NCBI RefSeq assembly: GCF_002871915.2
Contig: NZ_CP126958.1
Coordinates: 620,001 to 684,000 of the forward strand
Direction: 5' to 3'
DNA: 64,000 nucleotides
Origin: Aerococcus loyolae
GTDB lineage: Bacteria > Bacillota > Bacilli > Lactobacillales > Aerococcaceae
The position numbers and the translations under genes are program-made. Positions within the stretch are counted from its first letter, which is position 1; every line of letters starts with the position of its first letter. Below the pieces are notes generated by a model, which saw only the letters and a program-made list of their open reading frames with translations, made no database searches and was not told where the DNA came from. Shown here piece after piece: positions 47,810 to 56,478 of the stretch.

Positions 47810-48557
47810 CCAATATGCCTTGTTTAGTGAAGTCTACCACCAAATTTTTGACCAATCCCTCTACCAGGCCTGGCAGAATTATTTAGAAGATCAGGTTGAG
47901 ACGCGCTTGACTCATCAAGAGGGACTAAAAATTTTGGATATGGCTTGTGGAGATGGTCGACTAACCTTGGAACTGGCCAAGGCGGGCTATGATGTGACCG
48001 GGATGGATCTTTCTGAAGAGATGTTAGCGATTGCTCAAGCAGAGATGCAGGAGGCAGGAATCTATATTCCTTACTTTCAAGCAGATATGCGTAGCTTCAA
48101 AACTGAGACAAGCTATGACCTGATTTCCATCTTTTGTGACAGCATCTGTTACTTAGACAGTCTAGCTGACTTAGAGGCTACCTTTAAGGCCTGCTATGAG
48201 GCCTTAGAAAAGGGAGGCCTCCTGCTCTTTGATATCCATAGTTCCTACCAGATGAATTGCATTTACCCTGACTTTCAATGGGTAGATAGCTGGGATGATG
48301 CTGTTTTCACCTGGCAAAGTGACCAGTTGAGGGGGCCTAATACCATCGATCATTTGTTAAATATCTTTGTTAAGGATGAGGCTAGTCAACTTTACCAGCG
48401 TTTTGAAGAAGTGCATCAGGAACAAATTTGGCCCCTAAGAAACTACCAAGATGCCTTACTCAGCTCAGGTTTTACTGATATTCAAATCACTGCAGACTTT
48501 AGCCAAGATAAACCTAGCGAAAAGAGTCGTCGGCTCTTCTTTTCCTGTAAAAAGTAA
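47799..48557 (+). CDS. yqeM: class I SAM-dependent methyltransferase YqeM
   Basis: A 252-residue methyltransferase. SAM motif I is LDMACGDGRLTLELA (about residues 47-61), motif II VTGMDLSEEML (about 67-77). The substrate is unknown. Its fixed position after rsfS is shared with Bacillus yqeM. Confidence 0.9.
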   Translation: MKTNQYALFSEVYHQIFDQSLYQAWQNYLEDQVETRLTHQEGLKILDMACGDGRLTLELAKAGYDVTGMDLSEEMLAIAQAEMQEAGIYIPYFQADMRSFKTETSYDLISIFCDSICYLDSLADLEATFKACYEALEKGGLLLFDIHSSYQMNCIYPDFQWVDSWDDAVFTWQSDQLRGPNTIDHLLNIFVKDEASQLYQRFEEVHQEQIWPLRNYQDALLSSGFTDIQITADFSQDKPSEKSRRLFFSCKK

Positions 48558-48606
48558 GTAGATATTTCCAGGGGAAGACTGAATGAGTTAAGGAGGTTAA
48601 CCTAAC

Positions 48607-49821
48607 ATGTCTGTCTGTGGAATGGTTGTAGAATGGAATCCTTTTCATAATGGTCATGCCTATCTGATTCAACAGCTTAAGGGCCGTCAACCTAATACAG
48701 TTATCATTGCCATAATGAGTGGCAATTATGTGCAAAGGGGCCAAGCAGCTTTGCTTTCTAAGTGGCAACGAGCAGAAGTCGCTTTGAAAAATGGCTGCGA
48801 CTTGGTGGTTGAACTTCCCTTTTGGTATGCTGTCCAACCGGCTGACCTTTTTGCAAAAGGGGCGGTGGGCTGCCTACATGCTCTAGGCTGCCAACAATTA
48901 GCTTTTGGTAGTGAGTTAGAGGATTTTACACCTTACCAAGAATTAGCCCAATGGGTGAGTGACCATGAAGAGATTGTGGCTTTGAAACAGCAAAATGGAG
49001 CCTTTCATGCCAATAATTATGGGAAGAGCTCGATTAGTCTCTTAGCTGATTTAGTGGCGGAAGTTCCTGAATTGAGGCATTTGAAGATTGATTTTACTGA
49101 TAACAGTAATGTCTTATTAGCCTATTCTTACGCCAAGGCCAACGCTAAGTATCAAGCACCCATGTCCCTAACTGCAATTAAGCGACAAGGAAGTCAGCAC
49201 CGAGACCAAGATTTGAATCCAGGGGCTAATTTTGCTTCCAGTAGCAGTATTAGGAAGGCTATACTGGGGGATCAGATAGATTCCCGTCAGCTCGACCGGC
49301 TGATGCCTAAGGCAATGGTGGAAAAGCTTGAGCTAGTCAATTATGACAGTTCCTGGTCAACTTTGTACCCCTTATTGCGTTACAAAATTTTATCTGAATC
49401 TCGCCAAAAGCTAGCCGACTACTATCAAGTTTACGAAGGTATTGAAAAAAACTTTATTGCGGCAGCCCGGCAGGAGACTAACTATGCCGATTTTCTCAAT
49501 CGGGTTAGCAATAAAAAATGGTCTAAATACCGGATCCAACGGGCGCTTTTGATGATTTTCTTAGGTGTTTCTGACCAGGAAATGCAGGATCATTTAAAAA
49601 AACGTCAACCTCTCTATCTTTTAGGGGCCAATGCTAGGGGAAGAAAATATTTAAAAGGCTTAGAAATTACAGATCCATCTTCTTATGCTATGATAAACCG
49701 TGTAGGCAAGGATGAAAGTAAGGCCTGGCCTTTATGGATTCGTGTGGATGAAATCTATCAGCAAGTAGTTATGAAAAGTAAAGAAAGTCAGCTTTTCGCT
49801 CATCCTCCGATCATGTTATAA
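48607..49821 (+). CDS. tmcAL: tRNA(Met) cytidine acetate ligase-like protein
   Basis: A 404-residue nucleotidyltransferase of the TmcAL/YlbM family, which activates acetate with ATP to form N4-acetylcytidine at the wobble base of elongator tRNA-Met. The HxGH motif is MVVEWNPFHNGHAYLI (about residues 5-20), and SGNYVQRGQAAL follows at about 38-49. GATFASSSSIR-like NFASSSSIRKAI lies near 200. AAGGAGGT precedes the ATG. No terminator is visible between it and the next promoter. Confidence 0.92.
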   Translation: MSVCGMVVEWNPFHNGHAYLIQQLKGRQPNTVIIAIMSGNYVQRGQAALLSKWQRAEVALKNGCDLVVELPFWYAVQPADLFAKGAVGCLHALGCQQLAFGSELEDFTPYQELAQWVSDHEEIVALKQQNGAFHANNYGKSSISLLADLVAEVPELRHLKIDFTDNSNVLLAYSYAKANAKYQAPMSLTAIKRQGSQHRDQDLNPGANFASSSSIRKAILGDQIDSRQLDRLMPKAMVEKLELVNYDSSWSTLYPLLRYKILSESRQKLADYYQVYEGIEKNFIAAARQETNYADFLNRVSNKKWSKYRIQRALLMIFLGVSDQEMQDHLKKRQPLYLLGANARGRKYLKGLEITDPSSYAMINRVGKDESKAWPLWIRVDEIYQQVVMKSKESQLFAHPPIML

Positions 49822-49872
49822 AAAATAGTGGAAAGGGAGCAAGTAGAGAAAAAGATTGTCAAGGAAATAACA

Positions 49873-49901
49873 TTGACAAAGCGATTGAAAATCGGTATAA
49901 T
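49873..49901 (+). promoter_or_regulatory. consensus promoter of yceD-rpmF
   Basis: TTGACA at 49873-49878, a 17-base spacer, TATAAT at 49896-49901: a perfect consensus promoter 25 bases before yceD. Confidence 0.85.
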
Positions 49902-49926
49902 TTTTCTTGTTGCTTAATGGTGGTCA

Positions 49927-50481
49927 ATGATGAAATGGTCTTTTCAAGAACTCCGTATAAAAGCCCAAGATCCCTTAAAGGTTGATCAAACGTTGGACCT
50001 TAAATCTGATTTAATGAATAAAAATCAAGAAGTCCTCGACTTATCACCAGTAAAGGTTCAAGGGTATTTGATATACGACGATCATACAGTATTGGCTCAA
50101 TTAGAAATAGCTTTAACTATAACGCTCCCATCTTCACGGTCTCTTGAACCGGTAGATGTGGCAATGCAGTTTCCAATTCGAGAACGCTATATTGAATCAG
50201 GTTGGCAAAGTGAACTTGTCCAGGACGAGGACAACTTAGTGATTGAACTTGAGGATAATACAGTGGATTTGGGGAGGGCCATTGTTGATAATATCATCAC
50301 ACATATCCCTCTTAAACGATTGACGCCTGATGAGTTGGAAGCAACAGATTTACCATCTGGCGACGATTGGAATTTAATGACAGAAGCTTCATTTCAAAAT
50401 AATGAAAAAGAATCGGATCAAATCGATCCTCGCTTTGCCAAGTTGAAGGATCTATTGAGCGATGATACTTCTGAATCATAA
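49927..50481 (+). CDS. yceD: YceD family DUF177 protein
   Basis: A 184-residue acidic protein of the DUF177 (YceD) family, normally co-transcribed with rpmF and linked to 23S rRNA accumulation in bacteria and plastids. The C-terminal part has VDLGRAIVDNIITHIPLKR followed by an acidic tail. The cysteine pair seen in some YceD members is missing. The ribosome site is poor (GGTGG), and a second ATG follows at once, so the start may be 49930. Confidence 0.85.
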   Translation: MMKWSFQELRIKAQDPLKVDQTLDLKSDLMNKNQEVLDLSPVKVQGYLIYDDHTVLAQLEIALTITLPSSRSLEPVDVAMQFPIRERYIESGWQSELVQDEDNLVIELEDNTVDLGRAIVDNIITHIPLKRLTPDELEATDLPSGDDWNLMTEASFQNNEKESDQIDPRFAKLKDLLSDDTSES

Positions 50482-50510
50482 ACTTAAACTAATTAGGAGG
50501 TGTAATGGAG

Positions 50511-50699
50511 ATGGCAGTACCAAAACGTAAAACATCAAAACAAAGAAAACGCAAACGCCGTACTCATTACAAGTTGGAAGTTCCAGGAATGGTTACTTGT
50601 CCAAATTGTGGTGAATACCGTAAGTCACATCATGTCTGCCCAAGTTGTGGATACTACGATGGCCAAGACGTGATGTCTAATAATGAAGATGCAGAATAA
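50511..50699 (+). CDS. rpmF: 50S ribosomal protein L32
   Basis: A 62-residue L32. [17 protein letters not shown] opens the protein; four Zn cysteines are present (CPNCG and CPSCG), so this is the zinc-bearing form. ATG 50511 gives the canonical start, 10 bases after AGGAGG; an in-frame ATG two codons earlier is closer to the ribosome site but would add Met-Glu. Confidence 0.96.
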   Translation: MAVPKRKTSKQRKRKRRTHYKLEVPGMVTCPNCGEYRKSHHVCPSCGYYDGQDVMSNNEDAE

Positions 50700-50711
50700 T
50701 GATTCTGTTGT

Positions 50712-50748
50712 GAGAGGTTGGGACATAAGTTCTGATCTCTTTTTTTAT
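50712..50748 (+). terminator. probable terminator of yceD-rpmF
   Basis: An imperfect stem: GAGAGGTTGGGAC (50712-50724) against GTTCTGATCTC (50729-50739), loop ATAA, then T7. The TGGGACATAA core resembles the stems at 34072 and 30240. Confidence 0.6.
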
Positions 50749-50941
50749 TTTCACTTTATTTTTCTCTTAGCTAAGTCCCAAGTAGCTTAATTATTATGTC
50801 TGCTTAATGAAAGGGCTTTTGCTTTTTTTGACTTTAGGTTAGTATATAGATGTCATTTTGAGAGAGATGACACCAGTCAGCTTATTCAATCAATCCGCTT
50901 GAGATACTATTATTAACTTTACTCATTAAGGAGGTCAGCCA

Positions 50942-51313
50942 ATGTCGTTTTCATGGACAGAAATTATTATTTATCTTATGCCATTTTTAACTTTATTTTT
51001 AGCTCTTTATTTTCGTCAGTATTTAAATGATGGTCGTCATATTCACTTGTTGCCCATCGATGTCATGCATCCTATTTTATGGTTGTGTTTCCATTATTTA
51101 ACCGAGACCATTTTTTATTTTTCCTTACTTCCTCTTTATTTTATTATTTTAGGCATCCTGGGTCTTTGGGGCCTGTACCAAGAGGAAAAGCAGGAGGAAA
51201 CTTTTCGCTGGGCTCGCTTCTTTAGGAAACTTTCCAAACGTCTCTTTGTTTTGACTTCTATTTCTTACTTGCTTATGCTAATTGTCCGTTTTATCCAAGT
51301 TATCATCAAGTAG
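50942..51313 (+). CDS. DUF3397-like membrane protein
   Basis: A 123-residue protein with three or four predicted membrane segments (about residues 6-26, 42-58, 60-78, 98-120). Size, topology and place directly before mraZ match the DUF3397 family of lactic bacteria. Function unknown. AAGGAGGT precedes the ATG. The 240 bases upstream hold only a weak promoter-like TTGCTT-18-TATATA (50819-50848) and a TGTCAT/ATGACA hairpin. Confidence 0.7.
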   Translation: MSFSWTEIIIYLMPFLTLFLALYFRQYLNDGRHIHLLPIDVMHPILWLCFHYLTETIFYFSLLPLYFIILGILGLWGLYQEEKQEETFRWARFFRKLSKRLFVLTSISYLLMLIVRFIQVIIK

Positions 51314-51340
51314 GTCTTTTTTGTAAATACTAGAGTGAAT

Positions 51341-51386
51341 AGCTCAAGTTAGAAAGTAAATTCTGCTTTCTTGCTTGAGCTTTTTT
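51341..51386 (+). terminator. terminator of the DUF3397-like gene
   Basis: AGCTCAAG (51341-51348) pairs with CTTGAGCT (51374-51381); inside, AGAAAG pairs with CTTTCT. T6 follows. Confidence 0.9.
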
Positions 51387-51406
51387 GCTGCCTTTTTTTA
51401 GAAAAG

Positions 51407-51483
51407 TGGGGGATGTGGTAAAAAATCAAAAATATTTGGGGAATAATGGAGGATTGTGGAGGATTGTGGTAAACTAATATTAT
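51407..51483 (+). promoter_or_regulatory. MraZ operator repeats and dcw promoter
   Basis: TGG triplets recur at 51407, 51416, 51437, 51447, 51457 and 51467; the last four are spaced exactly 10 bases, and two are identical (TGGAGGATTG). MraZ binds direct repeats of TGGGN-type boxes, so this is very probably its autoregulatory site. A promoter TTGTGG (51454-51459) -18- TATTAT (51478-51483) lies inside the repeats, giving steric repression. Confidence 0.75.
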
Positions 51484-51527
51484 CTTAGTAAGCTAGGCGG
51501 ACCAGGGACACAGAAAGGCGAAAAATT

Positions 51528-51959
51528 ATGTTAATGGGAGAATATAAACATAATATCGACAGTAAGGGTCGCCTGATTATGCCCGCTAAATTGCGCGATG
51601 ATTTAGGGGAGCGTTTTGTAATTACTCGGGGCTTGGATGGCTGTATTTTTGGTTATCCGAAAGCTACCTGGGACCTGGTCCAGGAAAAGTTAAAACAACT
51701 TCCCTTAGCTAAGAAGGATGCCCGGGCCTTTACCCGTTTTTTTTACTCGGCTGCCCAAGAGGTAGAACTGGATAAGCAAGGGCGGATTAATATTCCCCAA
51801 ACCTTGATCGATTTTGCCCATTTAGAAAAGGCCTGTCGCGTGATTGGTGTCAGTGAACGGATAGAAATCTGGGATGAAGGTCGCTGGATAGCAGAAGCTG
51901 AGTCGCTTTCAGATAATTTTGAAGATATTGCAGAAAACCTGTTTGATTTTGGTCTTTAG
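51528..51959 (+). CDS. mraZ: transcriptional regulator MraZ
   Basis: A 143-residue AbrB-fold protein with two tandem MraZ domains: [23 protein letters not shown] (about residues 3-25) and [20 protein letters not shown] (about 78-97), both with the DxxGR signature. It represses the dcw operon including itself. First gene of the cluster; the operator repeats lie 45-120 bases upstream. Confidence 0.96.
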   Translation: MLMGEYKHNIDSKGRLIMPAKLRDDLGERFVITRGLDGCIFGYPKATWDLVQEKLKQLPLAKKDARAFTRFFYSAAQEVELDKQGRINIPQTLIDFAHLEKACRVIGVSERIEIWDEGRWIAEAESLSDNFEDIAENLFDFGL

Positions 51960-51974
51960 GAGAAGGAGGCCCCT

Positions 51975-52931
51975 ATGTCAGAAACATTTCATCATATTAC
52001 GGTTCTTTTAAAAGAAACGGTTGATGCCTTAAATGTTAAAGAAGATGGTTCTTATGTCGATTGCACCCTGGGAGGCGGCGGTCATACCAGCTATCTCTTA
52101 AGTAAACTATCAGCCAAGGGTCGCCTTTATGCTTTTGACCAAGATATCCAGGCCATCAACCATGCTAAGGACCGCTTCGCTGATGCGATTGATGCTGGGC
52201 AACTGACTTTGATCCATGCTAATTTTGCTCAGTTAGAAGAACAGCTTGCCCAAAGAGGGGTTAAGCAAGTTGACGGTATTCTTTATGACTTAGGCGTGTC
52301 TTCCCCGCAATTAGATGATAGAGAGCGGGGCTTTTCCTATAAGCAGGACGCTCCTTTAGATATGCGGATGGATCAAAGTCAATCGCTGACTGCTAAAGAA
52401 GTGGTTAATGAATGGTCTTACGCCGATTTAGTTCGCATCCTCAAACGCTATGGTGAGGAAAAGTTTGCCAAGGCCATTGCGCGTAACATTGAAAACCACC
52501 GCCAAAAAGCACTTATTACTCGGACAGCTGAATTAGTGGAAATTATCAAAGAAGCCATTCCCGCTCCAGCCCGCCGCAAGGGCGGTCACCCAGCTAAACG
52601 CAGTTTTCAAGCCATCCGTATTGCAGTCAATGACGAATTGGGAGCCATTGAAAGTTCCTTAAGTCAGGCTTTGCAATTGATAAAGGTTGAAGGGCGGATT
52701 GCTGCCATTAGCTTTCAGTCCTTGGAAGACCGAATTGTTAAGGTCATGTTTAAAGAGGCCAGCACTGTGGATAATCTTCCTAGCCAGTTACCCTTATTGG
52801 AAAGCCAATTACCCCAAGCTAAGTTTCGTCTAGTAAATAAAAAACCGATTTATCCCAGCCAGGAAGAATTAGATAAGAATTCACGAGCACAAAGCGCCAA
52901 GTTACGTGCCATTGAACGGGTATCGGAGTAA
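51975..52931 (+). CDS. rsmH: 16S rRNA (cytosine(1402)-N(4))-methyltransferase
   Basis: A 318-residue RsmH (MraW) methylating C1402 of 16S rRNA. SAM motif [16 protein letters not shown] is at about residues 27-42, [16 protein letters not shown] at about 97-112, [18 protein letters not shown] at about 206-223 and the closing [21 protein letters not shown] precedes the ATG. Confidence 0.97.
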   Translation: MSETFHHITVLLKETVDALNVKEDGSYVDCTLGGGGHTSYLLSKLSAKGRLYAFDQDIQAINHAKDRFADAIDAGQLTLIHANFAQLEEQLAQRGVKQVDGILYDLGVSSPQLDDRERGFSYKQDAPLDMRMDQSQSLTAKEVVNEWSYADLVRILKRYGEEKFAKAIARNIENHRQKALITRTAELVEIIKEAIPAPARRKGGHPAKRSFQAIRIAVNDELGAIESSLSQALQLIKVEGRIAAISFQSLEDRIVKVMFKEASTVDNLPSQLPLLESQLPQAKFRLVNKKPIYPSQEELDKNSRAQSAKLRAIERVSE

Positions 52932-52950
52932 TTTGAGAGGAGTCGTTAAT

Positions 52951-53361
52951 GTGTCATCACCAGCACTTGAAAGAGAGAAAGCTAAACTTCAATATGCCCT
53001 GCCTAAAGAGGAAATTGATCACAGGTATAGTCATTCAGCAAAATCTTTAAATGGTCGCTACCATGTGGAGACCTCTACTTTTTTTACGGGAAAAGATTTT
53101 TTGCTTTCAGCAGGAATGATTCTCTTTTTAATGGTGGCGATTTTTTGGCTGATTAATGCACGTTCATCAGTGGATGCTAAAAGACAAGAATTACAAAATG
53201 TGCAAAGAGAAACCCAGGCCTTAAAAACGGAAAAAGGTAATCTCCAACAAGAAGTTAATGAACTATCTAGTTATGAAAGAGTTATGCAGTATGCTAAGGA
53301 CAACGGCTTGAAGCTAGAAGAAGAAAATATAAGGAATGTCACCAATGAAACATCAAAATAG
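52951..53361 (+). CDS. ftsL: cell division protein FtsL
   Basis: A 136-residue bitopic division protein: polar N-terminus, one membrane helix (about residues 50-70, LLSAGMILFLMVAIFWLI) and an extracellular leucine-zipper-like coiled coil. It forms a complex with DivIB and DivIC. The GTG at 52951 is chosen, 8 bases after GAGAGGAG; an in-frame ATG further upstream lies inside rsmH. It overlaps pbpX. Confidence 0.88.
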   Translation: MSSPALEREKAKLQYALPKEEIDHRYSHSAKSLNGRYHVETSTFFTGKDFLLSAGMILFLMVAIFWLINARSSVDAKRQELQNVQRETQALKTEKGNLQQEVNELSSYERVMQYAKDNGLKLEEENIRNVTNETSK

Positions 53362-55501
53362 CAAGCAAAACCGTTTACAATTTCTGCATATCATGATGCT
53401 CTTGGTTAGTTTCATTTTTGTCCTCTTTGTGGGGAGACTGGCTTATATCATGCTGGGTGGAGAAGTTGATGGGGTGGACTTAAGAGCAAGTGCACAGCAA
53501 CAATATGGAAGAAGTAGTATTCAATTGGCTAAACGTGGAACCATCTATGATGTTGGTGGTAACGCGATAGCTACGGATGCTACTTCTTATAATTTATACG
53601 CTGTTTTAACTTCTGCTTGGGCCGATGAAGGCGCCGAACCCATTCATGTTCCTGATGATCAAAAAGAGCACACTGCAGAAGTTTTAAGTAAACATATCGA
53701 TATGTCAAAAGAAGATATCCTTAAACAATTAAACACAGAAAATGCCACTCAAATTGAATTTGGCCAAGCTGGGAAAAATCTTTCCTATGCAAAAATGCAA
53801 GAAATTCAAAATGAAAACCTGCAAGGAATCCACTTTGATCCCCAACCTTCCCGCCTATATCCCTCGGGGATCTTTGCCTCTCATGTGATTGGTTATGCTC
53901 AATTTCAAGAAGCAGAAAATCCTCTAGATAGTCGCCTCGTGGGGCAATTAGGCTTAGAGAAGAGCTTAGACTCCCATCTGGCAGGAAAGAATGCTATCAA
54001 AGACTACCAGGCTGGCCATGACCAAGTTGCTGTCAATGATGCCAATAGTGATGATAATGAAACGGCTAACGGTGAAGCTAAAGATGGCTTAGATGTCTAT
54101 ACGACAATCGATACCCGTTTGCAAACCTACCTAGAGGGTTTGATGTCTAACATCTATGACAATTACCATCCCGAATCGATGACAGCCATGTTGGTTGAGC
54201 CCTCCACTGGGAATGTTCTGGCAGCTAGCCAACGACCTACTTTTAACATGCAAACCCGCAAAGGCATTGAAGACATGTGGACCAATCTTTTGGTTGGTGA
54301 AGCTTTTGAACCTGGGTCAGTTATTAAGGTCTTGACCATTGCTGCTGCTATCGAAGAAGGCGTTTTTGATCCTGATGCTACCTACCAATCAGGGAGTATT
54401 ATTGTTGATGGGATTAGAATTAGTGACTGGAATAAGGTCGGTTGGGGAACTATTACCCAGTTAGAAGGATTATCCCAATCATCCAACGTGCTTGTGGTAA
54501 AATTGGTTCAAGCCATGGGTTATGATACTTGGCATAAGTATATGGTAGAATTTGGCTTAACTCAGAAACCAAATTCAGGTTTTTCTGATGAAATAGCGGG
54601 ATCGATGAATTATGATGAAGAACTCCAAAAGGCCAATACCGCTTTTGGACAAGGGATTCAAGTGACGCCTTGGGCCTTAATGCAAGCCTATACCGCAGTA
54701 GGTAACGGTGGCAAGATGATGAAATTACATGTGATTGACCGCCTTGAAAAAGAAGATGGCAGTATTGAAGTTGTCAAACCAGAAGTGATTTCCTCACCGA
54801 TTTCTGAAGAAACCGCTCAAAAAACCCTAAAGGCCTTGGAGTCTATCGTCTATGCCCCAACTGGTACTGGTAAAATCTATGATGTTGAAGGTACCCGTCT
54901 GGCGGTTAAGACTGGTACAGCAGAAATTTTTGATGAAAAAGCAGGCCGTTACTTATCCGGTGAATCAAATTATTTACATTCTGTTGTTGGTTTTGCACCT
55001 TCCGATCATCCCCAATATATTTTATACTTAACCCTAAAGAAACCATCTCCTTCAGCAGGAAAGTTGGCTCAGGTACAACTTTCAGAAATCTTTGTTCCTT
55101 TTATGAAACGGGCGCTGGAATATGGGAAGTTGGACCAATCTGACCAAGCCCATTTAACAGCAGTACCTAATGTGGTGAACAGCAGTATCCAAAGTGGCCA
55201 GCAAACCATGCAGGGAAATGGCTTTGTCAACGTTGAGGTCATTGGTGACGGGGATAAGGTGATTGAACAATTTCCACAAGCGGGTACCAGACGGTCTTTA
55301 GATAATCGTGTTTATCTCTTAACTAATGGGCAAGTGGAATGCCCAAACTTCCTTGGCTTAGAAAAGACGGAAGCTATTACCTTAGCACGTTTGTTAGGAA
55401 TTAATCTCAAAGTGAATGGTGAAGGTAAAGTGATCAGTCAAAATATTGAGCCTGGCCGGCCAATTTCTGATGGCCAGGGGCTTACTGTAGAATTACAATA
55501 A
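53345..55501 (+). CDS. pbpX: penicillin-binding protein 2X-like transpeptidase with PASTA domains
   Basis: A 718-residue class B PBP for septal peptidoglycan. One N-terminal membrane anchor (about residues 12-35) is followed by the dimerisation domain and the transpeptidase domain with SVIK (SxxK, in FEPGSVIKVL), SSN (in SQSSNVLV) and KTG (in VKTGTAE). Two PASTA domains end the protein (from about 600). ATG 53345 lies 9 bases after AAGGA; an ATG three codons earlier touches that site. Confidence 0.94.
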   Translation: MKHQNSKQNRLQFLHIMMLLVSFIFVLFVGRLAYIMLGGEVDGVDLRASAQQQYGRSSIQLAKRGTIYDVGGNAIATDATSYNLYAVLTSAWADEGAEPIHVPDDQKEHTAEVLSKHIDMSKEDILKQLNTENATQIEFGQAGKNLSYAKMQEIQNENLQGIHFDPQPSRLYPSGIFASHVIGYAQFQEAENPLDSRLVGQLGLEKSLDSHLAGKNAIKDYQAGHDQVAVNDANSDDNETANGEAKDGLDVYTTIDTRLQTYLEGLMSNIYDNYHPESMTAMLVEPSTGNVLAASQRPTFNMQTRKGIEDMWTNLLVGEAFEPGSVIKVLTIAAAIEEGVFDPDATYQSGSIIVDGIRISDWNKVGWGTITQLEGLSQSSNVLVVKLVQAMGYDTWHKYMVEFGLTQKPNSGFSDEIAGSMNYDEELQKANTAFGQGIQVTPWALMQAYTAVGNGGKMMKLHVIDRLEKEDGSIEVVKPEVISSPISEETAQKTLKALESIVYAPTGTGKIYDVEGTRLAVKTGTAEIFDEKAGRYLSGESNYLHSVVGFAPSDHPQYILYLTLKKPSPSAGKLAQVQLSEIFVPFMKRALEYGKLDQSDQAHLTAVPNVVNSSIQSGQQTMQGNGFVNVEVIGDGDKVIEQFPQAGTRRSLDNRVYLLTNGQVECPNFLGLEKTEAITLARLLGINLKVNGEGKVISQNIEPGRPISDGQGLTVELQ

Positions 55502-55521
55502 TGAGAACGGGAGAATCATTT

Positions 55522-56469
55522 ATGCTATTTACCTTTATATTGAGTTTTTTAATAACGGTTATCTTAATGCCGATCTTTATCCAATGGATGCATGCTAAAC
55601 AATTTGGTCAGGAAATTTTAGCTATTGGTCCCAGCTGGCACAAGCAAAAAAGTGGCACCCCCACTATGGGAGGCTTAGTTTTTCTCTTTGCTAGTTTACT
55701 GGCCTTGACGATCCACAAACTTTGGAATTCTTATTTTTCTCTTCCCTTAGTTATTCTAATGCTTTCCTTGATACTCTTTGCGGGAATCGGTTTTGTGGAT
55801 GATTTTTTGAAAATTTTCAAAAAACAAAATGAAGGTCTCACATCGAAGCAAAAATTTCTATCCCAGCTTATGGCATCGGCCGTTCTGATTCTGGCCATGT
55901 ATTTTTCGGGGTTAAACTTTTCCTTACCGCTTCCTTTTGGCTTTAGTACATCATCTTTTTTAGTGGTCTTTATTTTTGCAGTTTTTTGGATTACTGGCTT
56001 TTCTAATGCCTTTAATCTCACTGATGGGATCGATGGTTTAGCTAGTGGTAATGGGATTATTAGCTTAACTGCCTATCTCATTATATTTTTAAAACAAGGA
56101 CAGATGGATCTAGCACTTTTTAATGTTGCCTTGATTGCTTCTTTGTTTGGCTTTCTAATCTTTAACATGAAAACCGCTAAAGTCTTTATGGGCGACGCTG
56201 GCTCATTGGCAATTGGCGCTAGCCTTGCCGTGATTAGCTTAATGACTGGAAATCCTTGGAGCTTATTGGTCTTCGGCTTTATTTACGTTGTAGAAACGGC
56301 TAGTGTCATGATTCAAGTCACTTATTTCAAAAAGACTGGTAAGCGCATTTTCAAAATGACCCCCATCCACCATCATTTTGAAATGGAAGGCTGGAGCGAA
56401 TGGAAAATTGACTTTGTTTTATGGGGGATAGCTGCGGCTTTAAGTGTTATCGGAATTTTTATTTTTTAG
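55522..56469 (+). CDS. mraY: phospho-N-acetylmuramoyl-pentapeptide-transferase
   Basis: A 315-residue membrane enzyme making lipid I, with about ten helices. Active-site features are GTPTMGGL (about residues 44-51), the Asp pair in FVDDFLKIFKKQNEGL (about 92-107), FNLTDGIDGL (about 168-177), FMGDAGSLA (about 223-231) and PIHHHFE (about 284-290). ATG 55522 follows ACGGGAGAA; an earlier ATG overlapping the pbpX stop (TAATG) is possible and would add seven residues. Confidence 0.95.
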   Translation: MLFTFILSFLITVILMPIFIQWMHAKQFGQEILAIGPSWHKQKSGTPTMGGLVFLFASLLALTIHKLWNSYFSLPLVILMLSLILFAGIGFVDDFLKIFKKQNEGLTSKQKFLSQLMASAVLILAMYFSGLNFSLPLPFGFSTSSFLVVFIFAVFWITGFSNAFNLTDGIDGLASGNGIISLTAYLIIFLKQGQMDLALFNVALIASLFGFLIFNMKTAKVFMGDAGSLAIGASLAVISLMTGNPWSLLVFGFIYVVETASVMIQVTYFKKTGKRIFKMTPIHHHFEMEGWSEWKIDFVLWGIAAALSVIGIFIF

Positions 56470-56478
56470 GAGTATATT

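Noticed and set aside
51437..51476. CRISPR-like array before mraZ
   Set aside because: Contiguous 10-base repeats without spacers, explained as MraZ boxes.
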